DNA of 64,000 bases from Manis javanica (lineage: Eukaryota; Chordata; Mammalia; Pholidota; Manidae). The stretch spans positions 265,501 through 329,500 of the forward strand of contig NC_133162.1 of the NCBI RefSeq assembly GCF_040802235.1, read 5' to 3'. The stretch's first letter is position 1. Each line of letters starts with the position of its first letter. Shown piece after piece: positions 12,500 to 24,180 of this stretch. Below the pieces are notes generated by a model that ran no database searches, had not been told where the DNA came from, and worked only from the letters and a program-made list of their open reading frames with translations. Both the position numbers and the translations under genes were made by a program.

Positions 12500-15400
12500 G
12501 GAGGGTGGATGTTAGGTCTTCTTTAAGTGTTTGATAAAATCAAGTGGTGAAGCCATCTAGTCCAGGGGTTTTGTTATTAAGTAATTTTTTTATTCCAAAT
12601 TCAATTTCATTGTTGGCAATTGGTCTGTTCAGATTTTCTGTTTCTTCCTGGGTCAGTCTTGGAAGGTTGTATTTTTCTAGAAATTGTCCATTTCTTCTAG
12701 GTTATCCAGTTTGTTAGCATATAGTTTTTCATAGTATTCTCTAATAATTCTTTGTATTTCTGTGGGGTCTGTAGTGATTTTTCCTTTCTCATTTCTGATT
12801 CTGTATATGTGTGTAGAGTCTTTTGTTCTTGATAAGTCTGGCTAGGGGTCTATCTTTTTTGTTTATTTTCTGGAAGAACCAGCTCCTGGTTTCATTGATT
12901 CTTTCTATTGTTTTATTCTTCTCTATTTTATTTATTTCTGCTTTGATCTTTATTATGTTCCTCCTTCTACTGACTTTGAGCTTCATTTGTTCTTCCTTTT
13001 CTATTTTCATTAATTGTGAATTTAGACTGTTCATTTGGGATTGTTCTTCCTTCCTGAGGTAGGCCTGTATTGCAATATACTTCCCTCTTAGCACAGCCTT
13101 TGCTGCATCCCACAGATTTTGCACTATTGAATTATTGTTGTCATTTGTCTCCATATATTGCTTGATCTGTTTTTATTTGGCCATTGATGCATTGATTATT
13201 TAGGAGCATGTTGTTAAACCTCAATGTGTTTATGGGCTTTTTTGTTTTCTTTGTGTAATTTATTTCTAGTTTAATACCTTTGTGGTCTGAGAAGCTGGTT
13301 GGTACAATTTCAATCTTTCTGAATTTAATGAGGCTCTTTTTGTGGCCTAGTTATGATCTATTCTTGAAAATATTCCATGTGCCCTTGGGAAGAATTTGTA
13401 TACTGTTGCTTTTGGATGGTGTGTTCTGTAGAAGTCCATTAGGTCCATCTGTTCTAATAGATTGTCCAGTGCCTCTGTCTCTTTGCTTATTTTCTGTCTG
13501 GTGGATCTGTCCTTTGGAATGAGTGGTGTGTTGAAGTCTCCTAAAATGAATGCATTGCATTCTATTTCCCCCTTTAATTCTGTTAGTATTTGTTTCACAT
13601 ATATAGGTACTCCTATGTTGGGTGCATAATATTGATAATGGTTATATCCTCTTGTTGGACTGACCTCTTTATCATTAAGTAATGTCTTTCTTTGTCTCTT
13701 GTTACTTTCTTTGTTTTGAAGTCTATTTTGTCTGATACAATACTGTGACTCCTGCTTTTTTCTCCCTATTATTTGCATTTAACATATTTTTCCACCCCTT
13801 CACTTTTAGTCTGTGTATGTCTTTGGGTTGGAAGTGAGTCTCTTACGGCAGCATATAGATGGGTCTTGTCTTTAATCCATTTAGCAACTCTATGTCTTTT
13901 GATTAGTGCATTCAGATTAGTTGTATTTGATGTATTTACATTTAGGGTGATTATCAATAGATAAGCTAATTATTGCCATTGCAAGCTTCAGATTCATGGT
14001 CACCAAAGGTTCATGGGCAGCTTCTTTACTATCTAGCAGTCTGACTTAACTCGTTTACCACACTGTTTCAAACACAATCTAAAGGTTCTTTTCTTTCCCT
14101 CACTTCTTTTTCTTCCTCCTCCATTCTTTATATATTAGGTGTCTCTGTACTCTTTGTGTATCCTTTGACTGACTTTATGGGTAGTTGATTTAATTTTGCA
14201 TTTGCTCATGACTAATTGGTCTACTTCCTTTACTGTAGTTTTATTTTCTCTGGTAACAGCTCTTTAGCCTTAGGAGTGCTTCCATCTATAGCAGTAGAGA
14301 CAGTTCATGGGAGGTAAATTCTCTAACTTTTGCTTATCTGGAAATTGTTTAATCCCTCCTTCAAATTTAAATGATAATCTTGCTGGGTAGAGTGTTCTTG
14401 GTTCGAGGCCCTTCTGTTTCGTTGCATTTAATATATCATGCCACTCCCTTCTGGCCTGTAAGGTTTCTACTGAGAAGTCTGATGATAGCTGATGGATTTT
14501 CCTTTGTATGTGATCTTTTTTCTCTCTCTGGCTGCTTTGAATACTCTGTCTTTATCCTTGATCTTTGCCATTTTAATTATTATGTGTCTTGGTGTCATCC
14601 TCCTTGGGTCCCTTGTGTTGGGAGATCTCTGCACTTCCATGGCCTAAGAGACTGTTTGCTTCCCCAGACAGGGGAAGTTTTCAGCAATTATTTCCTCAAA
14701 GAGACTTTCTATCCCTTTTTCTCTTTCTTATTCTGGTACCCTTACAATGCAAATATTATTCCATTTGGATTGGTCACACAGTTCCCTTAATATTCTTTCA
14801 TTTCTAGAGATCCTTTTTTCTCTCTGTGCCTCAGCTTCTTTGTATTCCTGCTCTCTAATTTCTATTTCATTTACTGTCACCTCTACCTCATCTAATCAGT
14901 TTTTAAATCCCTCCATTGTATGTTTCATTTCAGATACTGTATTTTTCAAAGTCTGTTTCTCTTTCTTGACATCCTCCCTGAGTTCTTGAATATTTTTCTG
15001 TAGCTCTATGAGCATGTTTATGATTTTTATTTTGAAATCTTTATCAGGAAGATTGGTGATTTCAGTTTCACTTGGCCCTCTTTCTGGTGTTTGAGGGATT
15101 TCGGTTTGTACCAGGTTCTTTTGCCATTTCATAGTCCTAATGATTACTATAGAATAATAACCTTGTGTCAGCTGTGCCCTCTAGTGCCCAGAAGCTCTAC
15201 TTTCTGGAGCTGCTCAGCCTCTGGAACAATGGAGAGGGTCACAGGCATGGCAGTGCCAGTGCCTGCCAGGAGGAAATAGCTCTTTCCTGCTTCCCTGTTG
15301 TAGTACCTGCCTCACTGCCAGGGCCAGTGGGCCAAATGTGCAGGGAAGAGCCTCTATGCTACACCCTTATAGCTGCTGTAGGCAGGGCTGCCCTCTGACC

Positions 15401-16112
15401 GACCTGATGCAATGGGCAGGACAGCAGGTTTGCAAACCAGGGCCAGAGGGGAGGAAGAAGTAGCAGGCTGTGTATTGCCATGTGGGGCCTCAGTGCTGCA
15501 TTGCCAGCCAGAGGGTATGGAGTGCGTGAAGCTCCTGAAAGTTCCCAACCTGCTGTGATGAGTGTGCTGGGACTCTTTTGTCCACCTGTCCTGAGCAGCA
15601 AGCTCTGTGTAATCCTTGCCTCTTTAGCATCCCTCCCACTGTTGGGAAGTCTTTCAAAGTGCCCACCTTTCTTTTCTCCCAGAGCTTCCAGTTGTGGGTA
15701 CCTGTTCTCCACAAGCAGCTGGAATCATAGTCTCTCCAAGTATTCTGCCTGTCTTTGCTTTCCAATCCCTCTAATCTCCAGAGCACCATGTAAACTGGAT
15801 TTTCACTCCCTGAGTAGGTCTCCAGGGGTGGGTATTTAGCAGTCCTGGGCTTCTATTCCCTCCCCATTCAGTTTCTCTTCTTCCTTCCAGTGATCTGGGA
15901 TGGGAGTAGGGCTTGGGTCCTGCGGGATCACGGCTTTGTTACTTCACTCTTTTCTGTGAGGTCTTCTCTTTTCCCCAGATGTAAGTCATCTGTTGCAATC
16001 TTCTTTCCAGTTGCTCCTTCAGAATTAGTTGTAGTTTATGTATTTTCATGGTATGTGGTTTTGGGAGGATGTTTCTGCCTCACTTTTTGAGCAGCCATCT
16101 TGTTTAAATCCA
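12500..16112 (-). mobile_element. Inverted L1 with intact 5' end but missing 3' end
   Basis: On the minus strand the element begins near 16112 with the L1 start (aagatggctgctc, 16090-16102 region), runs through the 5' UTR (about 15150-16112), a broken ORF1 (about 14350-15140) and the intergenic region, and enters ORF2 (endonuclease about 12780-13970, start of the RT domain to 12500). It stops there with no 3' UTR and no poly(T) on the plus strand. ORF1 and ORF2 are split by stops and frameshifts. Loss of the 3' end with retention of the 5' end is the opposite of normal L1 truncation and implies a deletion or rearrangement after insertion. Its left edge coincides with the end of A/B homology. 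Confidence 0.9.
15173..15190 (-). promoter_or_regulatory. CTCF-like motif in L1 5' UTR
   Basis: Read on the minus strand the site is TGGGCACTAGAGGGCACA. It matches most of the CTCF core (CCA-C/T-AG-(A/G)GGGC) at the position equivalent to the site in the full-length L1 at 33108-33126. The last bases deviate from GCGC. Occupancy is untested. Confidence 0.4.
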
Positions 16113-17199
16113 TTTCTACTCTTTTTATGTAACATTTTGCAATGATACAAATGTAGGTATACTCTTTATTTGCCATTCAAGAGGTCACTGAATTAGATGT
16201 TTTCATAGTTTTATGTGGCAAAATCAGCTACAATTTGGAAATATTACCAAGTACCTGCAAAATTGGGCAATAAATTCTAAATGGCTGAAGTGGCCCAGAA
16301 AGACCAATTTACTGTTGATGCTGCTGACTCCCAAAACTAGTGTTATGTAACATTTTTCATCAAGTTCAAGTATCTTTTGGAGTCAGGCAAGATAAGAATG
16401 ATTAAAAACTCAGATGGCTGAATGAATGGTTGGAAACATTTCCATGATTTGTATCTTGATAGAATTTAAAAGAAATCTTTCCCTGTACTATTGTTTTCAG
16501 CTTTCAAGGATTATGTTACCATCTGAAGTAGCTGCGGTTCCGTACAACCTTGCCATAGCTTAACCACGTGCCAACCCTACATCCAGGATGGTCACAGCAG
16601 GACACATGCTGCATGGTATCACTCCCACGTAATGAGAATTTAACTTTCACAGAGCCATCGGGAACTGCCTGTGGAAATACTACAATGTGAGATGTGTTTG
16701 CAGTGCCATCTGTCTACACCAGAAAGAGTAGGGTGATCTGGGGGAGCACTCTGGTTCCCTAAGCAGCTGACCTCACACAATTACTAAAAGGGTGCTTTTA
16801 AAAACTCAGAATATGCTATTGACAACTTTTCCTTAAACAAACAAGATATGTGCATTCTATACTGTTCAGTGAAAATCTAAATTATCTGCTGAACAGAGGA
16901 ATTTTGTGGAGGGAGGCCTATAGCTTTCCCAGTGTTGAGGGAAAACTCACATCCGACCCCATGGAGGGTACACAGGGGGAGATGCAGACAGTCTTGTTTT
17001 TACCCTGGAGCAGGGGTGCTCACATTACAGCTGGAGCCTGTAAAATGCAGACTCTGATATGTCAGGCTTTGATGACCATTCCAGGTGAGTCCTTTGTTAT
17101 TTTTAGTACTTTTAATCATGTGAAAGGTCAAGATGCTGACATCTTGCCATATTCACATTTATTTCTGAGTAAGAAATTTAAAAATACAGCTGCAACTCA
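16113..17199. other. Single-copy intergenic sequence
   Basis: About 1.1 kb without similarity to unit B and without a recognisable gene or repeat. Open frames are short and unconserved. Confidence 0.4.
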
Positions 17200-17690
17200 A
17201 CTCCTCCTTTAATTTCTTTCCCTCCCTGCATTCCTGACATAACCACTATCCTGAAGACTGAGTGCCTTGTTTCCATATGTGTTTGTATACATTTATTTTG
17301 ATAAAATAATATGGCCTATTTTTTCAATGCTTTTATAAATATGACATGCATACAACTATGCACATCAATTTTTGGTTGGCTTTTCTTACTGACATCTGCT
17401 TTTGCTGTATGTCCACATTGATATGACACTTGCAACATGATATTCCATTTGTGATGTATGTCCATATTAGTGTGTATGGATTCAGGATGATATGTCACGT
17501 GTGATGAATCCATGGTTTGCTTATCCATTCCCCACTATCTGGCAGGTAAGTGGTTTCCACCTTTGCTACTCCACAAAGAGATGCAAGAAACAACTTCGAA
17601 CCTGTGTCCTTGTGTACATATACAAGGAAAGCTAGCAAGGAAACTGTTGAACAGTAGAGTATGTATATCTCCTTCCTGCACTGATATGCA
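17200..17690 (-). repeat. Possible old L1M 3'-region fragment
   Basis: AT-rich sequence with features of inverted, very old L1 3' regions (tatccattccccac, then gtggtttccacctttgctac, then gtgtccttgtgtacatat). Similarity is by pattern only and the family is not assigned. Confidence 0.35.
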
Positions 17691-17960
17691 AAACAGCATA
17701 GTACAGTGGATTGTTTTCCAATGATTCATCACCTGCTGTGTTCCAGGTCCTGTTCTCCTGCTGAGGATGTATTGGTGACAGAAACAGCAGCTCCTCCCCT
17801 CATGAAACACAGAGATATTAATCAAATAATGAGCTGCATGATTAGCTCTGAAGGCAATAAGAAGAATCTAGGAGAACAGGTGATGGAGGGACCCAACTCA
17901 GTCTGGTAAATGAAGATTCAGGATGTAACATGCAGCAAGGATCTAAATTAAGTGTCAGTC
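17691..17960 (+). repeat. Possible L2 fragment
   Basis: The order cacctgctgtgttccaggtc, then ggatgtattggtgacagaaa, then cctcccctcatgaaac and 'gaacaggtgatggaggga' resembles the 3' part of the mammalian L2 element (tgtgccaggcactgttct... ccctcatggagctt). It is strongly diverged. Confidence 0.45.
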
Positions 17961-18094
17961 AACCAGGTAAAGCACATTCCATACAGAAGGAGTAATGTCT
18001 ACACAAGACTCAAAGAGGGTGTAGTCTTGGGTCATGCAGTTCTAGTGTATCTCTGGACCAGGGATTCCATGGCAGTCTGAATGGGAAGGAACAT

Positions 18095-18720
18095 GTCTTT
18101 ATCAGGGTTCTGCAGAGAGACAGAACCAACTGGAGATATACGTACATGTAGACTTCTGATGGCTGATATGTATATGTGTACATACACACATATATAATGC
18201 GCATATATGTATATCATATGTATAATTATATATATATTATATATACTATATGTATAATTCTGTATTTTACAATATAATGTGCATATACATCTATACATAG
18301 ATATGGAGATTTATTATCAGAATTGGCTCATGTGATCATGGAGGCCAAGAAGACCCATAACTTGCCTTCTGCAAGCTGAAGGCCCAGAGGAGCTGATGGT
18401 GTGATTCAGTCAAATTCTGAAGGTGTGAGAATTGGGGACAGTGGTGTAAGTACTAGTCTGAAGCTGAATGTCAAAGAGAATGAATTCACCCTTCTTTCCC
18501 CTTTTGCTCTATTCAGGCCATCAACAATTTGGGGGATGCCCACTCCCACAGGAGAGGACAACCTCCTTTACCCAGTTTACCTATTCAAATGCTACTCTTC
18601 TCCAGAGACACCTTCACCGACATACCCAGAAATAATGTCCTACCAGTTGTCTGGGCATCCCTTAGACCCGTCAAGTTGATACATAAAGTTAACCATCACA
18701 GGAGAAACTTATTCTGCATT
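18095..18720. repeat. Placental interspersed repeat with internal AT tract
   Basis: It begins tatcagggttctgcagagag and ends cccgtcaagttgatacataa-gttaaccatcacagg, enclosing an AT-rich tract. This begin/end combination is a well-known abundant placental repeat; I do not assign its family. No coding capacity is visible. Confidence 0.6.
18168..18262. repeat. AT-rich (TA)n / palindromic tract
   Basis: Alternating TA with embedded inverted repeats (atatatgtatatcatatgta, then ttatatatatattatatata). It lies inside the interspersed repeat at 18095-18720 and could extrude a cruciform. Confidence 0.7.
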
Positions 18721-19116
18721 TTGGGCCATGATCCATTTAGCCTGGGCAGAAATTTGGGTAGCTCTACAGGGGCACTCTTGATGGAATTGAACTGACAGCT
18801 TCCCAGTGCAGGTTTATACAATGTAGGTAGAGACTCTAGGTTGGTGGGAAGTCCAAGCTGTGTGAGATGTAATGAATCTGTTCTTTGTTACGATGTGTTC
18901 ATTTGTAGGAACCCCAAACTCTCAGTAAAAGGGGGTTGAACTCCACATCAAATTTGGATGCTCTGGTGAATCAATGAAGGAATGTTTTCACAACAGGGGG
19001 CATTGAGAATGTCAGCAGCAACCCCATAGAAATAAGATATTAATAACAAGTGGGACACATCTCACAAGGATCAGGTGAGAAAGCAACAAAGAACACAAAC
19101 TTTAGAGACTGCCAAT

Positions 19117-20061
19117 TTACACTTTTTCCACCATGAGCATCAAGACTTTTTTGAGAGCTGCCTTGACATCCTTGTTCCTAAGAGTGTAGATGAGAGGGTT
19201 CAATGTGGGGCTCACAGTGGAATAAAGCACAGCCACTACCTTGCCCGTCCCAGGAGAGTAGCTGGAGCCAGGGCTCAGGTAGGTGTAGATGATGGTGGAG
19301 TAGTACATGGTGACGGCAATGAGGTGGGAGGAGCAGGTGGAAAAGGCTCGCCTCTTCCCCTCGGCTGTACGCATCTTCAGGATGGTGGAGATGATAAAGC
19401 CATACGACACCATGGTAAGTAGGAAATTCAGCACGGCAAAGAAGATGTCAGCCATAATTGACATGATGTCATTCACGTACGTGGAGGAACAGCACAGCAG
19501 CAGCAGAGGGGGGATCTCACAGAAGAAGTGATCGATCACGTTGGACCCACAGAAGGTCAACCGTAAAATCAGGCAGGCATTGACTCCAGCACCGAGCACG
19601 CTGATGCCCCACACAGCCCCAGCCAGCACCACACACACCCTGGGGCTCATTATGGATCCATAGTGCAGAGGCTGGCAGATGGCCAGGTAGCGGTCATAAG
19701 CCATGGCGGTGAAGAGCAGTAATTCTGCTGCTAGAGACCACGTCAGGAAGTACAACTGGACCACACAGCCCCAGTAAGAGATGCCTCTCTTCTCTGCCAC
19801 CAGCATCTCAAGCAGCTTGGGCACCACGGTGCAGGCACAGATAACATCAAAAACAGCCAAATTGACCAAGAAAAAGTACATGGGGGTGTGGAGCCTGGAG
19901 GTAAAGGCGATGGCTGCCACAATGAGGGAATTTCCAGAGAGCGCCATGGTGTACAGGGAGAGAAAGGGGATGAAGAAGAGCGCCCGGAGCTGTGGCGCTG
20001 CTGAGAAACCGCGCAGGATGAATTCTGTCACCAGTGTCTGGTTACTCATGGCTGTGTGCAT
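19117..20061 (-). CDS. Olfactory receptor, OR13A-like (OR C), intact
   Basis: This is a single-exon odorant GPCR with an open frame of 314 residues. A second Met at residue 5 opens an MSNQTLVTEFIL stretch that matches the N-terminus of the OR13A1 group, so the biological start may be 20049 (310 residues). Motifs are the NQT glycosylation site, GN in TM1, LHTPMYFFLVNLAVFD, MAYDRYLAICQPLHY, HFFCEIPPLLLL in ECL2/TM5, SYGFIIS, KRRAFSTCSSH and PTLNPLIYTLRNK. No frameshift or stop is seen. It is a close relative of the pseudogene at 49868-50802 (about 89% identical over the stretch I compared) and more distant from ORs A and B. It probably lies in olfactory neuron cilia. The ligand is unknown, and no promoter is recognisable upstream (20062-20300). 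Confidence 0.95.
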   Translation of the reverse strand: MHTAMSNQTLVTEFILRGFSAAPQLRALFFIPFLSLYTMALSGNSLIVAAIAFTSRLHTPMYFFLVNLAVFDVICACTVVPKLLEMLVAEKRGISYWGCVVQLYFLTWSLAAELLLFTAMAYDRYLAICQPLHYGSIMSPRVCVVLAGAVWGISVLGAGVNACLILRLTFCGSNVIDHFFCEIPPLLLLCCSSTYVNDIMSIMADIFFAVLNFLLTMVSYGFIISTILKMRTAEGKRRAFSTCSSHLIAVTMYYSTIIYTYLSPGSSYSPGTGKVVAVLYSTVSPTLNPLIYTLRNKDVKAALKKVLMLMVEKV

Positions 20062-21949
20062 GATATTTCAATCAGTTCACAGAGATTGACGTTTCTTTCT
20101 TACTCCATAGTTTGACTAGAAAGAAAGGGTTTATTACTATTGGTCAATACAAGTGCAAGGATTATCATCACCTTATTCTCATTTTCCATTTTCTCTAGGT
20201 CCTTATAATCTCTCTGCTTAAACAGCCATCACTCTGGACCCAATAGCCTCTGCTCAGCCCTGGAGGCCATCAGAAGCCACACATATTATTTGTCTTCAAT
20301 AATGCTCTTCTCTTCATTTTATTCCTCCCAAATGAACATAGCTTCAAGTTTTTCTGCCTATTTCTTTTAAAATCCAAGCAGCATAGACTTCTGTAATGAG
20401 GAAGTAAAATACTCACCATCCTCCAAGGGCATGAGCATGTTTTCTGGGATTATGTCCTTTACTTCTTTTGACTCACTGGCTTTTCCCCAACGAATATTTG
20501 GTAGTGACCTCTCCATGTCACTGACAGAGTCACCTACCCTCTTTCGCATATGCATGGTCTTCCACTAGAAACGGGCAGGACGTTTTCAGTCCTGAAAGCC
20601 TCAGTAATTTATTTCTGGCTAGCTGCCTGGCTGGAGCCCACCACAGGTCCTCTGCAGTACCCAGGAGCCTGTCTCCATGTGGACCTCAACCCCATCAGTC
20701 CCTCTGCTCAAACATGACCTTGATCCTTTCAACTTGGTGAGTTCAGGGGTAGGGAGAGGGGAGAGTTATCTGATTTGCTGACTCCACACTTCTCAGCCAT
20801 GGCCAAGCACATGCACTCTCTCTGACCCTACAGTTGTTTTTATCACAAACTTTTCTGACTTTACTCTGGAGAGACTATACTCTGGGAACTAAATTCAATT
20901 AGACCTCGGCCAAACAGAAATTTGAATGAAATTCATAAGGAGGTACTCCCCACCCCCTGATGGGTCCAGTATCTAAGCCAGGCCTAGAGTCACCCTCCCG
21001 TGAACCTCTCAGGTCCTTTTCCATTAGTTCCCTTCTCTTTTCCTTTATTCCTAGATTTGAAATCCTGTGGCATGAACTCCTTTCCTCATATCATGCACCT
21101 CTCTTCTCCGCAAAAAATAATGCACCATCCTTCACATTGTCGTTTTAACCTCATTTCCTCGGGGAAGCGAGCTCACACAAGTGCAGCGCTGGTGTGCCCC
21201 GGTCATGATTCACAGACAAGCGTCACTCCATTTATACTCTTGTACTTGTGTCTCCCCTTATGTGTCACCGCCAGGTGGCCAGCCAGCAACTGCACCGCAA
21301 ACCCTACGGAGCATGGAGGCATTCATCACAGCGCCTCAACGCGTTCAGCACCACGGCCAGCGCCACGCCTCGCCGCCTGCTGTTCAGCACCACGGCCAGT
21401 ACCTCAAACTCAGCCCCCTGCGCTGGGGCTTTTGTGTCAAGGATGCGTCCTCTTAACAGAACGACGCCGGCAGCATCCTGTGCTGAGCTTGGCCCTCTTG
21501 CCTCTTCAGCTCCGTCCAGATACCCTTCAGGGGATTGCTTCGGTGACTGAGCAGGGGTTCTCCTGTGATGTAGCTGTGACTCCTGTCTGTAGATTTAGGG
21601 AACCTGCGTCTAGGGGAAGCATTCCTCTTCATATGTTAGGTTTTTCCTCTCCTCCTTCATCTGATCTCTTTATCCGACAGTTAATCTCCATAACTTGGTA
21701 GCAGTTAAAATATATACCCTCTTATATAGGCATATCTCAAGGGCTGAGAAATCTGAGCAATGTTCTAGGCTGGAGAATTGTCTTCTCTGGCCTTTAAGAT
21801 GTCTGTTGGCCTTCTTCTTTCTGATACCTCCCCAGGCCCTTAACCACCACTTCTAAAGCAAAGTCTTTGTGGAGCACAGTTCTCAGCAAACAACTTCCCA
21901 CATATACCCTGAGCTCAGGTGCAGTTAAGTCAGAGTAAAGAGTGGAGCA
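20062..21949. other. Intergenic sequence upstream of OR C
   Basis: No gene recognised. A GC-richer patch at about 21150-21560 has longer open frames (up to 233 codons, plus strand, 21000-21701), but they show no known domain and no splice or start context. It contains an exact direct repeat of gttcagcaccacggccag (near 21344 and 21382). Confidence 0.4.
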
Positions 21950-22950
21950 GTGGAAACCATCAACACAATGAAAGGCAACCTACTGAGTGGGACAGGTTAT
22001 TTGTAAGTCATATATCAGGTAAGGGGTTAATATCCAAAATACATAGAGAGCTCACACAACTCAGTAGCAAAAAAAAAAAAAACATCTCTTTAAAAATGGA
22101 CTAAGAATCTGAATAGACGTTTCCCCAAAGACATATAGGTGGAAAACAGGTATATGAAAAGATGCTCTAAACATCAGGAAATGAAAATCAAACCACAATG
22201 ACATATCACTTCACACCTGTTAGAATAGCCAATAATAAAAAGGGACGAAATAAGTGTTGGTGAGAATACAGAGAAGAGGAAAGACTTGTGCACCAATGGT
22301 GGGAAATCAAATTGATGCAGTCACTATGAAAAGCAGTATGAAGGTTCCTCAAAATATTAAAGATACAACTACTATATAATCCAGGAATTCCACTTTTCAG
22401 TGTGGGTATTTATCTGAAGCAAATGAAAACACTTACTCACAAGGTATGTGCACCCCGTGATTAGCAATAGCCAAAATACGGATACAACCTACATTTGCAT
22501 TGACAGATACCTGTATAAAGAAATAGTCAGCTGCCATGTGATCTCATTTACATGTAAAATCTGAAAAGAACACAAGAAAGGAAATCCAAGCTCATAGATG
22601 AAGAGAACATACTGCTGGTTGTCAGATGTGGGGGATAGAAAATGGGCAAATGTGTGAAGGGAGTCAGGAAGTAGAGACATCTAGTTATACAATAAATATC
22701 AAGGGGATATAATATACGGCATGGTGACTATGGTGAATAATACTCTACTGCATATTTGGAAGTTGCTAAAAGAGGAGACCTTTTAAGTCCTCATCACAAG
22801 AAAGAAGTCTGCAATTCTGTTTAGTGATGGATGTTAACCAGACTTATGGTGGTCATTTTGCCATAAATACAAATATTGAATCATTATGTTGCATACTTGA
22901 AACTAATATAATGTTGTATGGTAATTAAACTTCACTAAAATAAACAGAAT
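21950..22950 (+). repeat. Old L1 3'-end fragment
   Basis: It carries the L1 ORF2 C-terminal order (tatccaaaatacatagagag, then acatatcacttcacacctgt, then atccaggaattccacttt, then aatagccaaaatacgg) followed by an L1M-type 3' UTR and end (acttgaaactaatataatgt, then aattaaacttcactaaaata). All frames are broken. Confidence 0.8.
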
Positions 22951-23229
22951 AGAGACTGGAAAATTCATAACCCTGTAGTGACAAATAGCCCATACTTTGG
23001 CTTGGAGGCCTGTGGTTTTTCTGTCCTAACTACAGAGCTCTCCCACAGTAGTGTGAAAGCAGCCACAGACTATTCTCAAATGAATGGGTGTAACTCTGCC
23101 CCAATCAAATTTTTTTTTACAAAAACGTGGGTGACCAGGTTTGGGTGGTAGTTTGCAGACCCTTTACGTAGAAGAGGTGCCATACTCAAAATATAGAAAA
23201 TACAATTCATTGTACAGAATACCCTGTGT

Positions 23230-23500
23230 GGAACTCAAGGTTTAATCATAGCAAGCCACAAATAACTACTAAGCATATTCAATATCCAAATTCAGTGCTA
23301 GGTGCTCTGAAGGCACAGCAACAAAGTAAGACCAAGTATCCCCAAGAAGCTCAGTGCTGGGAAGCCAAGACTTGAACAGAATAAAGTGACAGAAATACTA
23401 TACATCATACAAAGAAATGTTACAAGGATAGGCTTACATTAAGCGAGGGTCATTTAGGACTCTAGTAGGGGAAAAAGTCAGATTAAAGAACAGAATCAGG
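23230..23500. repeat. Possible L2/MIR-class fragment
   Basis: The run aaattcagtgctaggtgctc, then agcaacaaagtaagacca, then agctcagtgctgg resembles old L2-type 3' sequence. The assignment rests on word pattern only. Confidence 0.3.
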
Positions 23501-23704
23501 GTAAGCTAACAAAGTCACTCCCCCATTTGGTGCTTAGGGTCCAGACGTCAAAGAGTCACTCAAGCTCTTCTCCTGCAGCTGTCGTGGAGGGACCTGTGGA
23601 TGGCTTCCTGGCTTCCAGGGAGTCCATGCCCATGAACACACAGTGCTGCTGTGGGTGCGAGGTGGTGCGCCAGACCTGTGGGCATGTTTGCAGCCTGTTT
23701 TATT

Positions 23705-24180
23705 CTTTTATCCTTGCAGTAAACTCTTTGTTTTTATTGAGATATAATTGACACATTATATTAGTTTCAACTGCACATCATGAAGATTCAGTATTTGTAT
23801 CTTTTTGTAAATGATTGCCACAATAAGTCTAGTTAACACCTCTCACCACATATAATTACAATATTTCTTTCTTGTGATCTGAATTTTTTTATCATTAATG
23901 TACAATTCATTAAACAACATGATGGTTACTAGATCCCCGTATTATCAAGTCTCCACCACATACCCCATTACAGTCTCTTGTGATCTGAACTTTTAAGATC
24001 TACTCTCTTAGCAACTTCAAATATGCAATACAGTATTATTCACCATAGCCACCATGCCATACATTACATCCCTGGTCATTTTTTTATAAATCGAAGTTAG
24101 GTTTTGACCACTTGCACCCATTTTGTCTGCCTCCATCCTCCCCACCCCATCTCTGGCAATCTGATTTCTAAACAACCCAC
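23705..24180 (-). repeat. Old L1 3'-UTR fragment, inverted
   Basis: The stretch tttattgagatataattgac-acattatattagtttcaact, with later 'accatagccaccatgccata', is the reverse complement of an L1M 3' UTR. It is non-coding. Confidence 0.7.

Noticed and set aside
10486-16112. Sense L1 3' part followed by inverted L1 5' part, suggesting one twin-primed insertion
   Set aside because: Twin priming places the inverted 5' part before the sense 3' part; here the order is reversed, 336 bp of unit-A sequence lies between, and the sense part has its own complete target-site duplication.
21000-21701. 233-codon plus-strand frame as a possible gene
   Set aside because: It has no domain, no conserved start context and no splice structure, and contains a small direct repeat; most likely chance in GC-richer sequence.
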